Below are positions 34,459 to 43,079 of a DNA stretch of 64,000 bases, piece by piece. The DNA lies in contig NZ_JAETZZ010000016.1 of assembly GCF_022627325.1 (NCBI RefSeq), forward strand, positions 1 to 64,000, written 5' to 3'. The translations under genes were made by a program, and so were the position numbers. Source of the DNA: Pseudomonas putida (lineage in GTDB: Bacteria; Pseudomonadota; Gammaproteobacteria; Pseudomonadales; Pseudomonadaceae). The notes beneath the pieces were generated by a model that saw only the letters and a list, made by a program, of their open reading frames with translations, did no database searches and was not told the DNA's origin. Positions within the stretch are counted from its first letter, which is position 1; every line of letters begins with the position of its first letter.

Positions 34459-34664
34459 AGGGTCAGGCAATCACTGTGCGTTCGGTTGAAAACTGAGCAC
34501 ACATAATAAAGGGAATCGAAGATTTCGGCACCTGGCAAGCTCGTCTAGGGTGTCTATGGGCTTGATAGCGTCCATTTAATAGACAGCTTTTCAAAGTGTT
34601 ACCCACAAACTTATCCACAGGTTGTGCCACGTACATGGCCCTGTTTCGATCAAGGATGATCTCC

Positions 34665-35762
34665 ATGCCGTTCCACCATTCGTCGCTTTGCCCGCCTGCC
34701 GAACTGGAAGCGCGGCTACGTCTACACCGCCTCCCCGAGACGGGATTACGTCGTTTTCACACCTTGTTGCAAGCCTTTGGCAGCGCTTCTTCTGCACTCA
34801 GTGCACCGGCTGGCGCCTGGCGTGCCCTGGGGGTCGCGCAGGCCACCATCGACGCCCGGCGCAGTGCCGAAGTACGCGATGGGGCATTGGCTGCAATGGC
34901 CTGGATAGAGCATCCGGGCCAGCATTTGCTGATGTGGGACAGCCCTGGCTACCCCGCGCTGCTGGGTGAAATCGATGATGCCCCGCCGCTGCTCTTCGTC
35001 GCTGGCGACCCGGCTTTGCTCGAACGGCCACAGCTGGCGATAGTGGGCAGCAGGCGTGCTTCACCCCCAGCGCTCGACACCGCCAAGGCATTTTCCCGTT
35101 GCCTCTCGCAGGCCGGGTTCATCATCACCAGTGGCCTTGCTTTGGGAATCGACGGTGCCGCTCATCGGGCCGCGTTGCAGGCCGGGGGCGCCACGATCGG
35201 TGTGTTGGGCACCGGGCTGCAAAAACTTTATCCACAGCGCCACCGCGACTTGGCCAAAGCGATGATCGACAGCGGTAGCGCGCTGGTTTCCGAGTACCCG
35301 CTCGACGCCGGGCCGCTGCCAGGCAACTTCCCGCGACGCAATCGCATCATCAGTGGCCTGTCGCTCGGCGTGCTGGTGGTAGAGGCGAGCCTGGCCAGCG
35401 GTTCGTTGATCACCGCACGTCTGGCTGCCGAGCAAGGCCGTGAGGTTTATGCCGTTCCCGGCTCGATCCACCACCCCGGCGCCAAGGGCTGCCACCAGTT
35501 GATTCGCGACGGCGCACTGCTGGTTGAAAGCGTGGGTCAGATCCTGGAAAGCTTGCAGGGCTGGAAGAACCTGCCGCCAGCCGTTGTGGATAAACCCTCG
35601 CATCCCCTACTCGCCTTGCTGCATGCTGCGCCCCAGACCAGCGAAGCACTCGCGGCTTGCAGTGAGCTGCCTTTGGCGCAAGTACTGGCGCAACTGACCG
35701 AGCTGGAGCTCGATGGCCGGGTGACCAATGAAGCCGGGCGTTGGTTTGCCCGCGCTGGCTAA
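34665..35762 (+). CDS. dprA: DNA processing protein DprA/Smf
   Basis: A 365-residue protein that loads RecA on incoming single-stranded DNA during transformation; also present in non-competent bacteria. A SAM-like N-terminus (ELEARLRLHRLPETGLRRF) precedes the Rossmann-type DprA core with AIVGSRRASPPALDTA, ITSGLALGIDGAAHRAAL and FPRRNRIISGLSLGVLVVEA, and a C-terminal winged helix (about 300-360). The ATG at 34665 has AAGGA eight bases upstream; longer versions from 34596 lack support. Followed by tsaC after 37 bases. Confidence 0.94.
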   Translation: MPFHHSSLCPPAELEARLRLHRLPETGLRRFHTLLQAFGSASSALSAPAGAWRALGVAQATIDARRSAEVRDGALAAMAWIEHPGQHLLMWDSPGYPALLGEIDDAPPLLFVAGDPALLERPQLAIVGSRRASPPALDTAKAFSRCLSQAGFIITSGLALGIDGAAHRAALQAGGATIGVLGTGLQKLYPQRHRDLAKAMIDSGSALVSEYPLDAGPLPGNFPRRNRIISGLSLGVLVVEASLASGSLITARLAAEQGREVYAVPGSIHHPGAKGCHQLIRDGALLVESVGQILESLQGWKNLPPAVVDKPSHPLLALLHAAPQTSEALAACSELPLAQVLAQLTELELDGRVTNEAGRWFARAG

Positions 35763-35799
35763 GTAAACTGCGGCATGGCTTAAATGCGGAGAGACACAA

Positions 35800-36357
35800 A
35801 TGGTGAGCAGTTGGCGTGTGCAACAAGCCGCGCGTGAGATTCGGGCCGGTGCGGTGATCGCCTACCCGACAGAAGCGGTCTGGGGCCTGGGCTGCGACCC
35901 ATGGAACGAGGACGCGGTGTATCGCTTGCTGGCCCTCAAGTCGCGGCCTGTGGATAAAGGGCTGATCCTGGTCGCCGACAACATCCGGCAGTTCGACTTT
36001 TTGTTCGAGGACTTCCCGGAAGACTGGATCGACCGCATGGGCAGCACCTGGCCTGGGCCCAACACCTGGCTGGTGCCGCACCAGGACCTGTTGCCCGAGT
36101 GGGTGACCGGGCAGCATGACACGGTGGCGCTGCGCGTCAGCGATCACCCAGTGGTGCGTGATCTGTGTTCACTGGTAGGGCCGCTGATTTCCACCTCGTG
36201 CAACCCCGGCGGGCGCCCGGCGGCGAAGACCCGGTTGCGGGTGGAGCAGTACTTCCACGGCCAGCTGGACCTGGTGCTTGGCGGGGCGCTGGGGGGGCGG
36301 AAGAACCCGAGTGTGATTCGCAATCTGGCAACCGGCGAGGTTGTGCGCCCAGGCTGA
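35800..36357 (+). CDS. tsaC: Threonylcarbamoyl-AMP synthase
   Basis: A 185-residue YrdC/Sua5-family enzyme making threonylcarbamoyl-AMP for t6A37 modification of tRNAs. It has AGAVIAYPTEAVWGLGCDP, the substrate loop LKSRPVDKGLILVA and the STSCNPGGRPAAKT region. Length matches the short TsaC (RimN) form. It probably shares a transcript with dprA, a conserved pair. Confidence 0.95.
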   Translation: MVSSWRVQQAAREIRAGAVIAYPTEAVWGLGCDPWNEDAVYRLLALKSRPVDKGLILVADNIRQFDFLFEDFPEDWIDRMGSTWPGPNTWLVPHQDLLPEWVTGQHDTVALRVSDHPVVRDLCSLVGPLISTSCNPGGRPAAKTRLRVEQYFHGQLDLVLGGALGGRKNPSVIRNLATGEVVRPG

Positions 36358-36384
36358 TACCGCTGCCGAGGGCTTCGCCCTCGA

Positions 36385-36468
36385 TCGCCGGCACGCCAGC
36401 GCCTACAGGTTCTGCACAGGGCTTGAAGCCGGTGTGGTTGGTGGGGGAGCTGGCTTGCCGGCGATTGG
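36385..36468. repeat. REP-type inverted pair
   Basis: TCGCCGGCACGCCAGCGCC (from 36385) and the inverted GGGAGCTGGCTTGCCGGCGA (ending 36464) form a degenerate REP pair directly behind tsaC. The arms differ at several positions. Confidence 0.7.
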
Positions 36469-36599
36469 GCCGCAAACCCCTGCAGATTTTTCTGATTTTG
36501 TCTTGAATGGTTGTCCGGTTTGAGGATTGGGAAATATCCTTCGAGCCGCGTCCCCTGCCATCACCTGTTCAGTAGGAACCAGTGTCTCTAGGCTCTACC

Positions 36600-36745
36600 C
36601 GTCGCCGAATAACTTGGCGATCGGGTGTGGTAGCCCCTATGCATTTTTTCCATGACAGTCCATGGCGGCTGTGCGTGGGAGGCTTTCGAGCCTGCCTGGA
36701 TTGGAAAATGCCCGGGTCTACCACCTCGCGTACAGTCGCCACCCC
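36600..36745 (+). ncRNA. Candidate structured RNA
   Basis: An outer helix can form between GGTGTGGTAG (about 36615-36630) and CTACCACC (36719-36726), enclosing CCATGACAGTCCATGG and GGAGGCTTTCGAGCCTGCC hairpins. ORFs on both strands are short and compositionally odd, so coding is unlikely. The layout, a pair of arms closing two hairpins, recalls the C4-type antisense RNA found in phages and Pseudomonas intergenic regions, but this is pattern recognition only. The strand is uncertain. Confidence 0.35.
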
Positions 36746-37113
36746 TACCCTGCACCACCACCCGCCCCTTTGGCCACTGCGACGCCGGCCATGACCCGCT
36801 CTTCAGCGTCAACCCAAACATTTCCGCCGAGGACGCTCGATCTACGTAACACCACAAAAACCAGGGCAAGCACCATTTCCTACGGTTTCTGTCGAAAGCA
36901 ATCACCTGCCCATCAGAAGACATCCAATTTATGCTTTGCATTCTCAAGTTTCCCGACCATGGGATATTGAGGTGTGTGCCTAGGTTTGTACTTTTTTTGA
37001 GCAGGTCTCTGCCAGATCCATTAGCAGAAGCCATCAAGCCTATTGCCTGTTCAGCAGCGTTGCCTGGGCCGAAAAAAACCTGATCCAGGCCTGCCTGGGA
37101 AGGGTCTGACGAA
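36746..37113. other. Gene-poor stretch
   Basis: No supported gene. It is C/A-rich at 36750-36790 and AT-richer from 36890. A 149-codon ORF on the minus strand (36588-37037) and a 102-codon ORF on the plus strand look like chance frames over decayed or non-coding DNA. Confidence 0.4.
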
Positions 37114-37485
37114 GTGCATGTACTGACTTTTAGCCAGGCTCGCGCCGATCTGAAGCAGACGATGGATGATGTATGTCGTGATCACGAACCTGCGATCGTT
37201 ACGCGCCAGCGCGGCGAGCCGGTGGTTATGATTCCACTTGAGGATAACAACGGTATGCAGGAGACCATGTACCTGTTGGGCTCATCAGCCAATGCCAAGC
37301 GCTTGCGCGCATCCATTGATCAGCTGCGGTCGGGTAGAGCTGCTACCCATGCGTTTGGTTGTAGATGGCAACCAGTCGAGTCCGCAGCCTCAGAAGAAGG
37401 TGTGAGCGCTGACAGGTGCCTGAGGGTGTTCAGTGCCTGTGAGATCGAGCGCCACGCGGGCGGCGCTCGATCTCACAGGTACTGA
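37114..37485 (+). pseudogene. YefM/Phd-type antitoxin, frameshifted, toxin absent
   Basis: Residues 1-78 (HVLTFSQARADLKQTMDDVC, ITRQRGEPVVMIPLEDNNG, MYLLGSSANAKRLRASIDQL) are a good YefM-type antitoxin DNA-binding and dimerisation domain. After ATHA the frame becomes a Cys-rich sequence whose last 20 or so residues are a translation of the palindrome at 37422. Removing one T from the TTT at 37354-37356 restores LVVDGNQSSPQPQKKV and a stop at 37403. No RelE/YoeB toxin ORF follows. A functional antitoxin cannot be excluded because the N-terminal domain is intact. Confidence 0.65.
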
Positions 37486-37492
37486 ACACCTC
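37422..37492. repeat. Long inverted repeat (about 31-bp arms)
   Basis: The left arm (37422-37453) and right arm (37462-37492) are near-perfect complements enclosing an 8-base loop ACGCGGGC. The arm core is CCTGTGAGATCGAGCGCC. Such GATCGAGCGCC palindromes are a second REP-like class in P. putida genomes as I recall. It lies between the broken antitoxin gene and the end of qor. Confidence 0.85.
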
Positions 37493-37534
37493 TAGGCAAG
37501 CACCTGGTCGCCCTGGTGCAATCCCCTGTCCTTC

Positions 37535-38512
37535 TCAAGGCAACAAAACGGTAGACCCAACAGTCCTGCGCGCCGACAGCTCAGCTTGCGCCTTCGCCGC
37601 CTCACTCAGCGGATACCTTTGCTGGATATCCACAACCAGTTTGCCACTGCCAATCATCGCAAACAGGTCGTCGGCCATGGCCTGGGTGTTCTCGGCATTA
37701 TTGGCATAGGTCGCCAAGGTCGGGCGAGTGACGTACAGCGATCCTTTCTGCGCCAGGATCCCAAGGTTCACCCCGCTCACGGCCCCCGAGGCATTGCCAA
37801 AGCTCACCATCAAGCCGCGCGGTTGCAGGCAGTCCAGCGAGGTAAGCCAGGTGTCGGCACCCACGCCGTCATACACCACCGGGCATTTCTTGCCATCGGT
37901 CAGCTCCAGCACCCGCTTGGCCACGTCTTCGTGGCTGTAATCGATGGTTTCCCAAGCGCCCAGCGCCTTGGCCCGTTCGGCCTTCTCGGCAGAACTCACG
38001 GTGCCGATGAGCTTGGCTCCCAGCGCCTTGGCCCACTGGCAGGCCAGCGAGCCCACGCCACCGGCGGCAGCGTGGAACAGGATCACATCGCCGGGCTGCA
38101 CGGCGTAGGTCTGCTTGAGCAGGTACTGCACGGTCAGGCCCTTGAGCATTACCGCTGCCGCCTGCTCGAAGCTGATGTTGTCGGGCAGCTTGACCAGGTT
38201 GGCTTCCGGCAGTGTGTGCACCTCGCTGTAGGCACCCAGCGGGCCGCCGCCATAGGCCACGCGGTCACCCACTTTCAGGCGGGTGACGCCCTCGCCCACT
38301 GCATCGACCACGCCGGCGCCCTCGGTGCCCAGGCCCGACGGCAGCGCAGGCGGGGCATACAACCCGTTGCGGAAATAGGTGTCGATGAAGTTCAAGCCGA
38401 TCGCGTGGTTACGTACGCGCACTTGCTGCGGCCCCGGCGGTGCCGGGTCGAACTCTACAAGCTGCAGCACTTCGGGGCCGCCATGCTGGCTGAACTGGAT
38501 ACGCTTGGCCAT
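37535..38512 (-). CDS. qor: NADPH:quinone reductase (zeta-crystallin type)
   Basis: A 325-residue zinc-free medium-chain dehydrogenase/reductase reducing quinones with NADPH. It has AIGLNFIDTYFRNGLY, the nucleotide-binding AAAGGVGSLACQWAKALGAKLIGT and the KCPVVYDGVGADTW segment. AGGAG precedes the ATG at 38512 by seven bases; the longer frame to 38578 adds an unrelated Arg-rich leader. It is divergent from hemF, the conserved pseudomonad order. Confidence 0.93.
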   Translation of the reverse strand: MAKRIQFSQHGGPEVLQLVEFDPAPPGPQQVRVRNHAIGLNFIDTYFRNGLYAPPALPSGLGTEGAGVVDAVGEGVTRLKVGDRVAYGGGPLGAYSEVHTLPEANLVKLPDNISFEQAAAVMLKGLTVQYLLKQTYAVQPGDVILFHAAAGGVGSLACQWAKALGAKLIGTVSSAEKAERAKALGAWETIDYSHEDVAKRVLELTDGKKCPVVYDGVGADTWLTSLDCLQPRGLMVSFGNASGAVSGVNLGILAQKGSLYVTRPTLATYANNAENTQAMADDLFAMIGSGKLVVDIQQRYPLSEAAKAQAELSARRTVGSTVLLP

Positions 38513-38646
38513 CTCGCACTCCTGTTGTCGGGATCGGAAAAGGCCTTCTATCGGACGCCTTTGCTTGATCGCCGTCAACTGCGGCGCTCAGGTTTGCGGT
38601 GGTATGCTACGCGGCGAATTCTTCCCTGCCCGTTTCTGGTGACCCG

Positions 38647-39558
38647 ATGACTAGCCGCACCGAGGCCGTGAAAGCCTACCTGCTCGACCTGCAAGACCGC
38701 ATCTGCTCTGCCCTCGAAACCGAGGACGGCGGCGCCCGCTTCGTCGAGGATGCCTGGGTGCGCGAAGCCGGTGGCGGGGGCCGTACGCGAGTGATTGGCG
38801 ACGGCAAGGTGATCGAAAAAGGCGGGGTCAACTTCTCTCATGTGTTCGGCTCTGGCCTGCCACCTTCGGCCAGTGCACACCGGCCCGAGCTGGCGGGCCG
38901 AGGTTTCGAGGCTTTGGGCGTATCGCTGGTGATCCACCCGCACAACCCGCACGTGCCGACGTCCCACGCCAACGTGCGCTTCTTCATTGCCGAGAAAGAA
39001 GGCGAAGAGGCGGTGTGGTGGTTCGGCGGTGGCTTCGACCTGACCCCGTACTACGGCAACGAAGAAGACTGCATTCACTGGCACCGCGTGGCCGAGCAGG
39101 CCTGTGCGCCCTTCGGCGCAGACGTATACCCCCGCTACAAAGCCTGGTGCGACCGCTATTTCCACATCAAGCACCGTGGTGAACCACGAGGCATTGGCGG
39201 GCTGTTCTTCGATGATTTGAACGAGTGGGATTTCGATACCTGCTTCGCGTTCATTCGCGCCATCGGCGATGCTTTCGTCGACGCCTACCTGCCGATCATC
39301 CAGCGTCGCAAGGCCACGCCTTACACCGCCGAGCAGCGCGAATTCCAGGAGTTCCGCCGCGGCCGCTATGTGGAGTTCAACCTGGTCTACGACCGGGGCA
39401 CCCTGTTCGGGCTGCAGTCCGGCGGCCGCACCGAGTCGATCCTGATGTCGCTGCCACCGCAAGTGCGCTGGGGTTACGATTGGAAGGCAGCGCCCGGCAG
39501 CGAAGAAGCCCGCCTGACCGAGTACTACTTGCAGGACCGCGACTGGCTCGGCCAGTAA
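38647..39558 (+). CDS. hemF: Oxygen-dependent coproporphyrinogen III oxidase
   Basis: A 303-residue aerobic haem-biosynthesis enzyme converting coproporphyrinogen III to protoporphyrinogen IX. It has GGRTRVIGDGKVIEKGGVNF, HPHNPHVPTSHANVR, WWFGGGFDLTPYYG, HIKHRGEPRGIGGLFFDD and the C-terminal GRYVEFNLVYDRGTLFGL. The ATG at 38647 is chosen; 16 upstream codons in frame lack similarity to the family. aroE follows 25 bases later. Confidence 0.97.
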   Translation: MTSRTEAVKAYLLDLQDRICSALETEDGGARFVEDAWVREAGGGGRTRVIGDGKVIEKGGVNFSHVFGSGLPPSASAHRPELAGRGFEALGVSLVIHPHNPHVPTSHANVRFFIAEKEGEEAVWWFGGGFDLTPYYGNEEDCIHWHRVAEQACAPFGADVYPRYKAWCDRYFHIKHRGEPRGIGGLFFDDLNEWDFDTCFAFIRAIGDAFVDAYLPIIQRRKATPYTAEQREFQEFRRGRYVEFNLVYDRGTLFGLQSGGRTESILMSLPPQVRWGYDWKAAPGSEEARLTEYYLQDRDWLGQ

Positions 39559-39583
39559 GCCTGTGGATAACCGAGGAGCCCCC

Positions 39584-40408
39584 ATGGACCAGTACGTCGT
39601 GTTTGGTAACCCCATCGGCCACAGCAAGTCGCCGTTGATTCACCGGCTGTTCGCCGAACAGACCGGACAGGACCTGGAATACAGCACGCTGCTTGCGCCG
39701 CTGGACGAATTCAGCGACTGCGCCCGCGGCTTCTTCAAGCAAGGCAGCGGCGCCAACGTGACCGTGCCCTTCAAGGAAGAGGCCTATCGCCTGTGTGACA
39801 GCCTCACTCCGCGTGCCCAACGGGCCGGCGCGGTGAACACCTTGAGCAAGCTGGCCGATGGCTCGCTGCGGGGCGATAACACTGATGGCGCCGGCCTGGT
39901 GCGTGACCTCACCGTGAATGCCGGGGTTGAACTGGCTGGCAAACGTATTCTGATCCTTGGCGCTGGGGGCGCGGTGCGTGGCGTGCTGGAGCCGATCCTG
40001 GCGCATGAGCCCCAATCCTTGGTAATTGCCAACCGCACACTGGAAAAGGCCGAGCAGCTGGCACGCGAGTTCGATGAGATGGGGCCGGTGATGGCCAGCG
40101 GTTTCGCCTGGCTGCAGGAGCCGGTGGACGTGATCATCAACGCCACGTCGGCGAGCCTGTCCGGCGAGCTGCCGCCGATTGCCGACAGCTTGGTCGAGGC
40201 CGGGCGGACCGTGTGCTACGACATGATGTATGGCAAGGAGCCCACGCCGTTCTGCCAGTGGGCCAGCAAGCTGGGTGCAGCAAAGGTGCTGGATGGGCTG
40301 GGCATGCTGGCTGAGCAGGCGGCTGAAGCGTTCTTCATCTGGCGTGGGGTGCGGCCGGATACGGCGCCGGTGTTGGCTGAGTTGCGACGGCAGCTGGCGC
40401 GGGCCTGA
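39584..40408 (+). CDS. aroE: Shikimate dehydrogenase
   Basis: A 274-residue NADP-dependent enzyme reducing 3-dehydroshikimate to shikimate in aromatic amino acid synthesis. It has the substrate site NPIGHSKSPLIH, the catalytic-Lys motif GANVTVPFKEEA, GAVNTL, the nucleotide fold GAGGAVRGVL and the NADP-selective NRTLEKAEQLA. The ATG at 39584 has GAGGAG upstream. Pairing with hemF is conserved in Pseudomonas. Confidence 0.96.
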   Translation: MDQYVVFGNPIGHSKSPLIHRLFAEQTGQDLEYSTLLAPLDEFSDCARGFFKQGSGANVTVPFKEEAYRLCDSLTPRAQRAGAVNTLSKLADGSLRGDNTDGAGLVRDLTVNAGVELAGKRILILGAGGAVRGVLEPILAHEPQSLVIANRTLEKAEQLAREFDEMGPVMASGFAWLQEPVDVIINATSASLSGELPPIADSLVEAGRTVCYDMMYGKEPTPFCQWASKLGAAKVLDGLGMLAEQAAEAFFIWRGVRPDTAPVLAELRRQLARA

Positions 40409-40415
40409 GATTGCG

Positions 40416-40434
40416 GGGGCCGCAAAGCGGCCCC
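40416..40434. terminator. Hairpin between aroE and SulP gene
   Basis: GGGGCCGC-AAA-GCGGCCCC is a very stable perfect stem in the 31-base gap between two convergent genes. There is no long T run, so it may be a shared terminator or simply a barrier structure. Confidence 0.7.
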
Positions 40435-40439
40435 AATGA

Positions 40440-42008
40440 TCATTCCGCAAATTGAATTGGGCAAAGCGCCTCCCCTTCCAGCTTCTGCAATTCCTCGACC
40501 ACCTGCGGCCTGGCGCGCAGCAAGGTCAAACTCCCGCCCGCCCGGCGCAACCGCCGCGCCTCGCGGTGCAACATATCCACACCCGAGTAATCGATGAAAT
40601 TCACCTGCCGTGCATCGATCACCACATGCGGCCCCTGGCAACGCTGCAGGCGCACCTGCAGGTAGTGCGCCGCACCGAAGAAGATCGACCCACCCACCCG
40701 CAGTACATCGGCCTGACCTTCGCGGCTCTGCTGAATCCGAGGCCGTGAAGTGCGTTTGAGGTAGAAGAACAGCGAAGCCAGCACACCGGCGTAAATCGCT
40801 GTCTGCAACTCCAGCAGCAAGGTTGCGGCAGCGGTCAGGGCCATGACCAGGAACTCGGAGCGGCTGACCCGGAACAGCGCGCGTATTGCGCGGTGGTCCA
40901 CCAGGCCCCAGCAGATCAGCAGGATACTACCGGCCATGGCCGGTATCGGCAGGTGTGCGATCAACCCTGCACCCGTGACGGCGAACAGCGCTACCCACAG
41001 CGCCGAGAACACCCCGGCCATGGGGGAACGGGCGCCAGCGTCGTAGCTGAGCCCAGAGCGGGTGAAGGATCCAGAAGACAGGTAGCCGGAAAAGAATGCC
41101 CCGACGATGTTCGACATGCCTTGGGCGCGGATTTCCTGGTCGGCGTCGATCAGCTGCTCGGAGCGTGCCGACAGCGAACGGGCGATCGACAGGCTGGTCA
41201 CCAGGCCCAGCATGCCCACCGCCACGGCACTGGGCAGCAGGCGCAGCATCAGCTCCACATCCACTAACGGCAGTGGGCTGAGTGGGGGCAGCTGGCCGGA
41301 AAATGCTGGCACGCGCGGTACATGGCCAAAGAAACCGGGCAGCGACCAGGCCACCAGGCTGATCACGATCAGGCTTATCAACAGGCTCGGCCAGCGTGGC
41401 CGCCAGAGTTTGAAGGCCGCACCGACAAGCACGGTACTCAAGCCCAGGATCAGGGAGGGCAAGTCGACCTCGCCAGCATGGCTTGCCAGGTCTTGTACCG
41501 TTTTCAATGCCGTGGCCTGGCTCGGCAAATCCATCCCCAGCAGGTTGGGCAATTGGCCGAGGGCAATGACGATGGCGGCGCCCAGAGTGAAGCCAAGCAC
41601 CACCGAATGGGAGACGAAGTTGACCACCGCGCCGAAGCGTAGCAGCCCGAGCAGCAGTTGGAAGATGCCAGCGAGGAAGGTCAGCAGCAGCACGAGGGTC
41701 ACGTAATCGGCGCTACCGGCCACTGCCAAGGGGCTGATGCTGGCGTAAAGGACAATTGAGATGGCGGCGGTCGGTCCGCAAATCAGGTACCAGGACGAAC
41801 CCCACAGGCAGGCGACCAGTACTGGCACGATGGCCGCATAAAGACCATATTCGGCAGGCAAGCCGGCGATCAGGGCATAGGCGATGGATTGCGGCAGGGC
41901 AAGGATGGCGCCGCTGAGTCCGACCAGCAGGTCCTCGCGCAGGCTACGGCCCGATTGACGGGGCAGCCAGGTCAAGAAGGGCAGCAGGTGGGTCAACTGA
42001 ATCATCAT
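40440..42008 (-). CDS. SulP-family anion transporter with STAS domain
   Basis: A 522-residue inner-membrane SLC26/SulP transporter. The SulP signature LPQSIAYALIAGLPAEYGLYA is followed by about a dozen transmembrane helices, and the STAS domain at about 415-522 has HVVIDARQVNFIDYSGVDML. The ATG cluster at 42003-42008, behind GAGAGGG, is preferred to 42059. The substrate (sulfate or another anion) cannot be read. It lies next to the choline sulfate genes, on the same strand as betC and choX, so sulfate handling is possible. Confidence 0.88.
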   Translation of the reverse strand: MMIQLTHLLPFLTWLPRQSGRSLREDLLVGLSGAILALPQSIAYALIAGLPAEYGLYAAIVPVLVACLWGSSWYLICGPTAAISIVLYASISPLAVAGSADYVTLVLLLTFLAGIFQLLLGLLRFGAVVNFVSHSVVLGFTLGAAIVIALGQLPNLLGMDLPSQATALKTVQDLASHAGEVDLPSLILGLSTVLVGAAFKLWRPRWPSLLISLIVISLVAWSLPGFFGHVPRVPAFSGQLPPLSPLPLVDVELMLRLLPSAVAVGMLGLVTSLSIARSLSARSEQLIDADQEIRAQGMSNIVGAFFSGYLSSGSFTRSGLSYDAGARSPMAGVFSALWVALFAVTGAGLIAHLPIPAMAGSILLICWGLVDHRAIRALFRVSRSEFLVMALTAAATLLLELQTAIYAGVLASLFFYLKRTSRPRIQQSREGQADVLRVGGSIFFGAAHYLQVRLQRCQGPHVVIDARQVNFIDYSGVDMLHREARRLRRAGGSLTLLRARPQVVEELQKLEGEALCPIQFAE

Positions 42009-42044
42009 CCCTCTCGTATTCGGATCTTGTGTTGGTTTGGCTGG

Positions 42045-42130
42045 CCTCATCGCCGGCAAGCCGGCCCCGCAGGGGGATCACAGAGGGCGAGCCTACGGCT
42101 CTAGCTGAGCCGGCGCCCCGGCGATGAGGT
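42045..42130. repeat. REP inverted pair
   Basis: CCTCATCGCCGGCAAGCCGG (from 42045) and GAGCCGGCGCCCCGGCGATG (to about 42126) are facing REP units between the SulP gene and choX. Confidence 0.8.
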
Positions 42131-42141
42131 CGGTCCAGCCT

Positions 42142-43065
42142 CTACAACTCAGCTTTTACAGCCTCTTTGGCATCGCCGCCGTCTTTGGTTGTGACGCCCG
42201 CCAACCAGCCTTCCAGCCATTGCGGATGTGCCTTGACCCACGCCTTGGCCGCGTCATCGAAACTCATCTTCTTATCCACAACCTCAGCCATGATGCTGTT
42301 TTCCATGTCCAGGGTGAATTTCAGGTTACCCAACAATTTTGCAGGGTTGGGGCAGGCCTGTGGATAACCTTTGCGGGTCAGGGTGTAGACCTCCCCCTTG
42401 CTGCCAAACCACTTCTCCCCGCCCGTCAGGTAATGCATCTTCAGTTTTACGTTCATCGGGTGCGGGGTCCAGCCCAGGAAAGTGATGTACTGGTTTTTCT
42501 TAACGGCGCGGTCCACCTGCGCCAGCATCGCTTGTTCACTCGATTCAACCAGCTTCCATTGGCCGAGGTTGAATTCATTCTTGTCGATGATCTCCTTCAA
42601 CGACAGGTTGGCTGGCGCGCCCGAGCCGATTCCGTACAGCTTCTTGTCGAACTTATCGGCATGCTTTTGCAGGTCGGCGAAGCTTTTCACGCCAGCATTC
42701 CACACGTAATCGGGCACTGCCAGGGTGAACTCGGTGCCTTCGAGGTTGCGCGACAGCTGCTGCACGTCGCCATTGGCGATGAACTTGTCATGAAAGCCCT
42801 GCTGGGCCGGCATCCAACTGCCCAGAAAAGCATCGACCTTACCGTCCTTGAGGCCGCCGTAGATGATCGGCACCGCCAGGCTGTCGATCTTCACCTGGTA
42901 ACCCAGGCTTTGCAGAAGCAAGCGGGCGATGGCATTGGTGGAGGCGATGTCGCTCCAGCCGGGGTCGGCCAACCTCACGGTGCTGCATTGGGCATCTTCG
43001 GCGTGAGCCGTAGCGGTGCCCAGGCTCATGGCCAGGGCGAACACGATGGTGGAAAACTTCTGCAT
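42142..43065 (-). CDS. choX: Choline-type periplasmic binding protein (ChoX-like)
   Basis: A 307-residue solute-binding protein of the OpuAC/ChoX class with a signal peptide (MQKFSTIVFALAMSLGTATAHA). Typical quaternary-amine binders show aromatic-box residues; here LADPGWSDIASTNAIA, VDAFLGSWMPAQQ, WNAGVKSF and FLGWTPHPMN provide conserved Trp. It starts 15 bases after betC and likely feeds choline or choline-O-sulfate to an ABC transporter encoded elsewhere, since no permease or ATPase gene is adjacent. Confidence 0.88.
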   Translation of the reverse strand: MQKFSTIVFALAMSLGTATAHAEDAQCSTVRLADPGWSDIASTNAIARLLLQSLGYQVKIDSLAVPIIYGGLKDGKVDAFLGSWMPAQQGFHDKFIANGDVQQLSRNLEGTEFTLAVPDYVWNAGVKSFADLQKHADKFDKKLYGIGSGAPANLSLKEIIDKNEFNLGQWKLVESSEQAMLAQVDRAVKKNQYITFLGWTPHPMNVKLKMHYLTGGEKWFGSKGEVYTLTRKGYPQACPNPAKLLGNLKFTLDMENSIMAEVVDKKMSFDDAAKAWVKAHPQWLEGWLAGVTTKDGGDAKEAVKAEL

Positions 43066-43079
43066 GGCGGCTTCTCTTC

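Noticed and set aside
36588..37037. 149-codon minus-strand ORF and plus-strand ORFs at 36582-36970
   Set aside because: Overlap the candidate structured RNA, are unusually rich in rare residues, and lack start signals.
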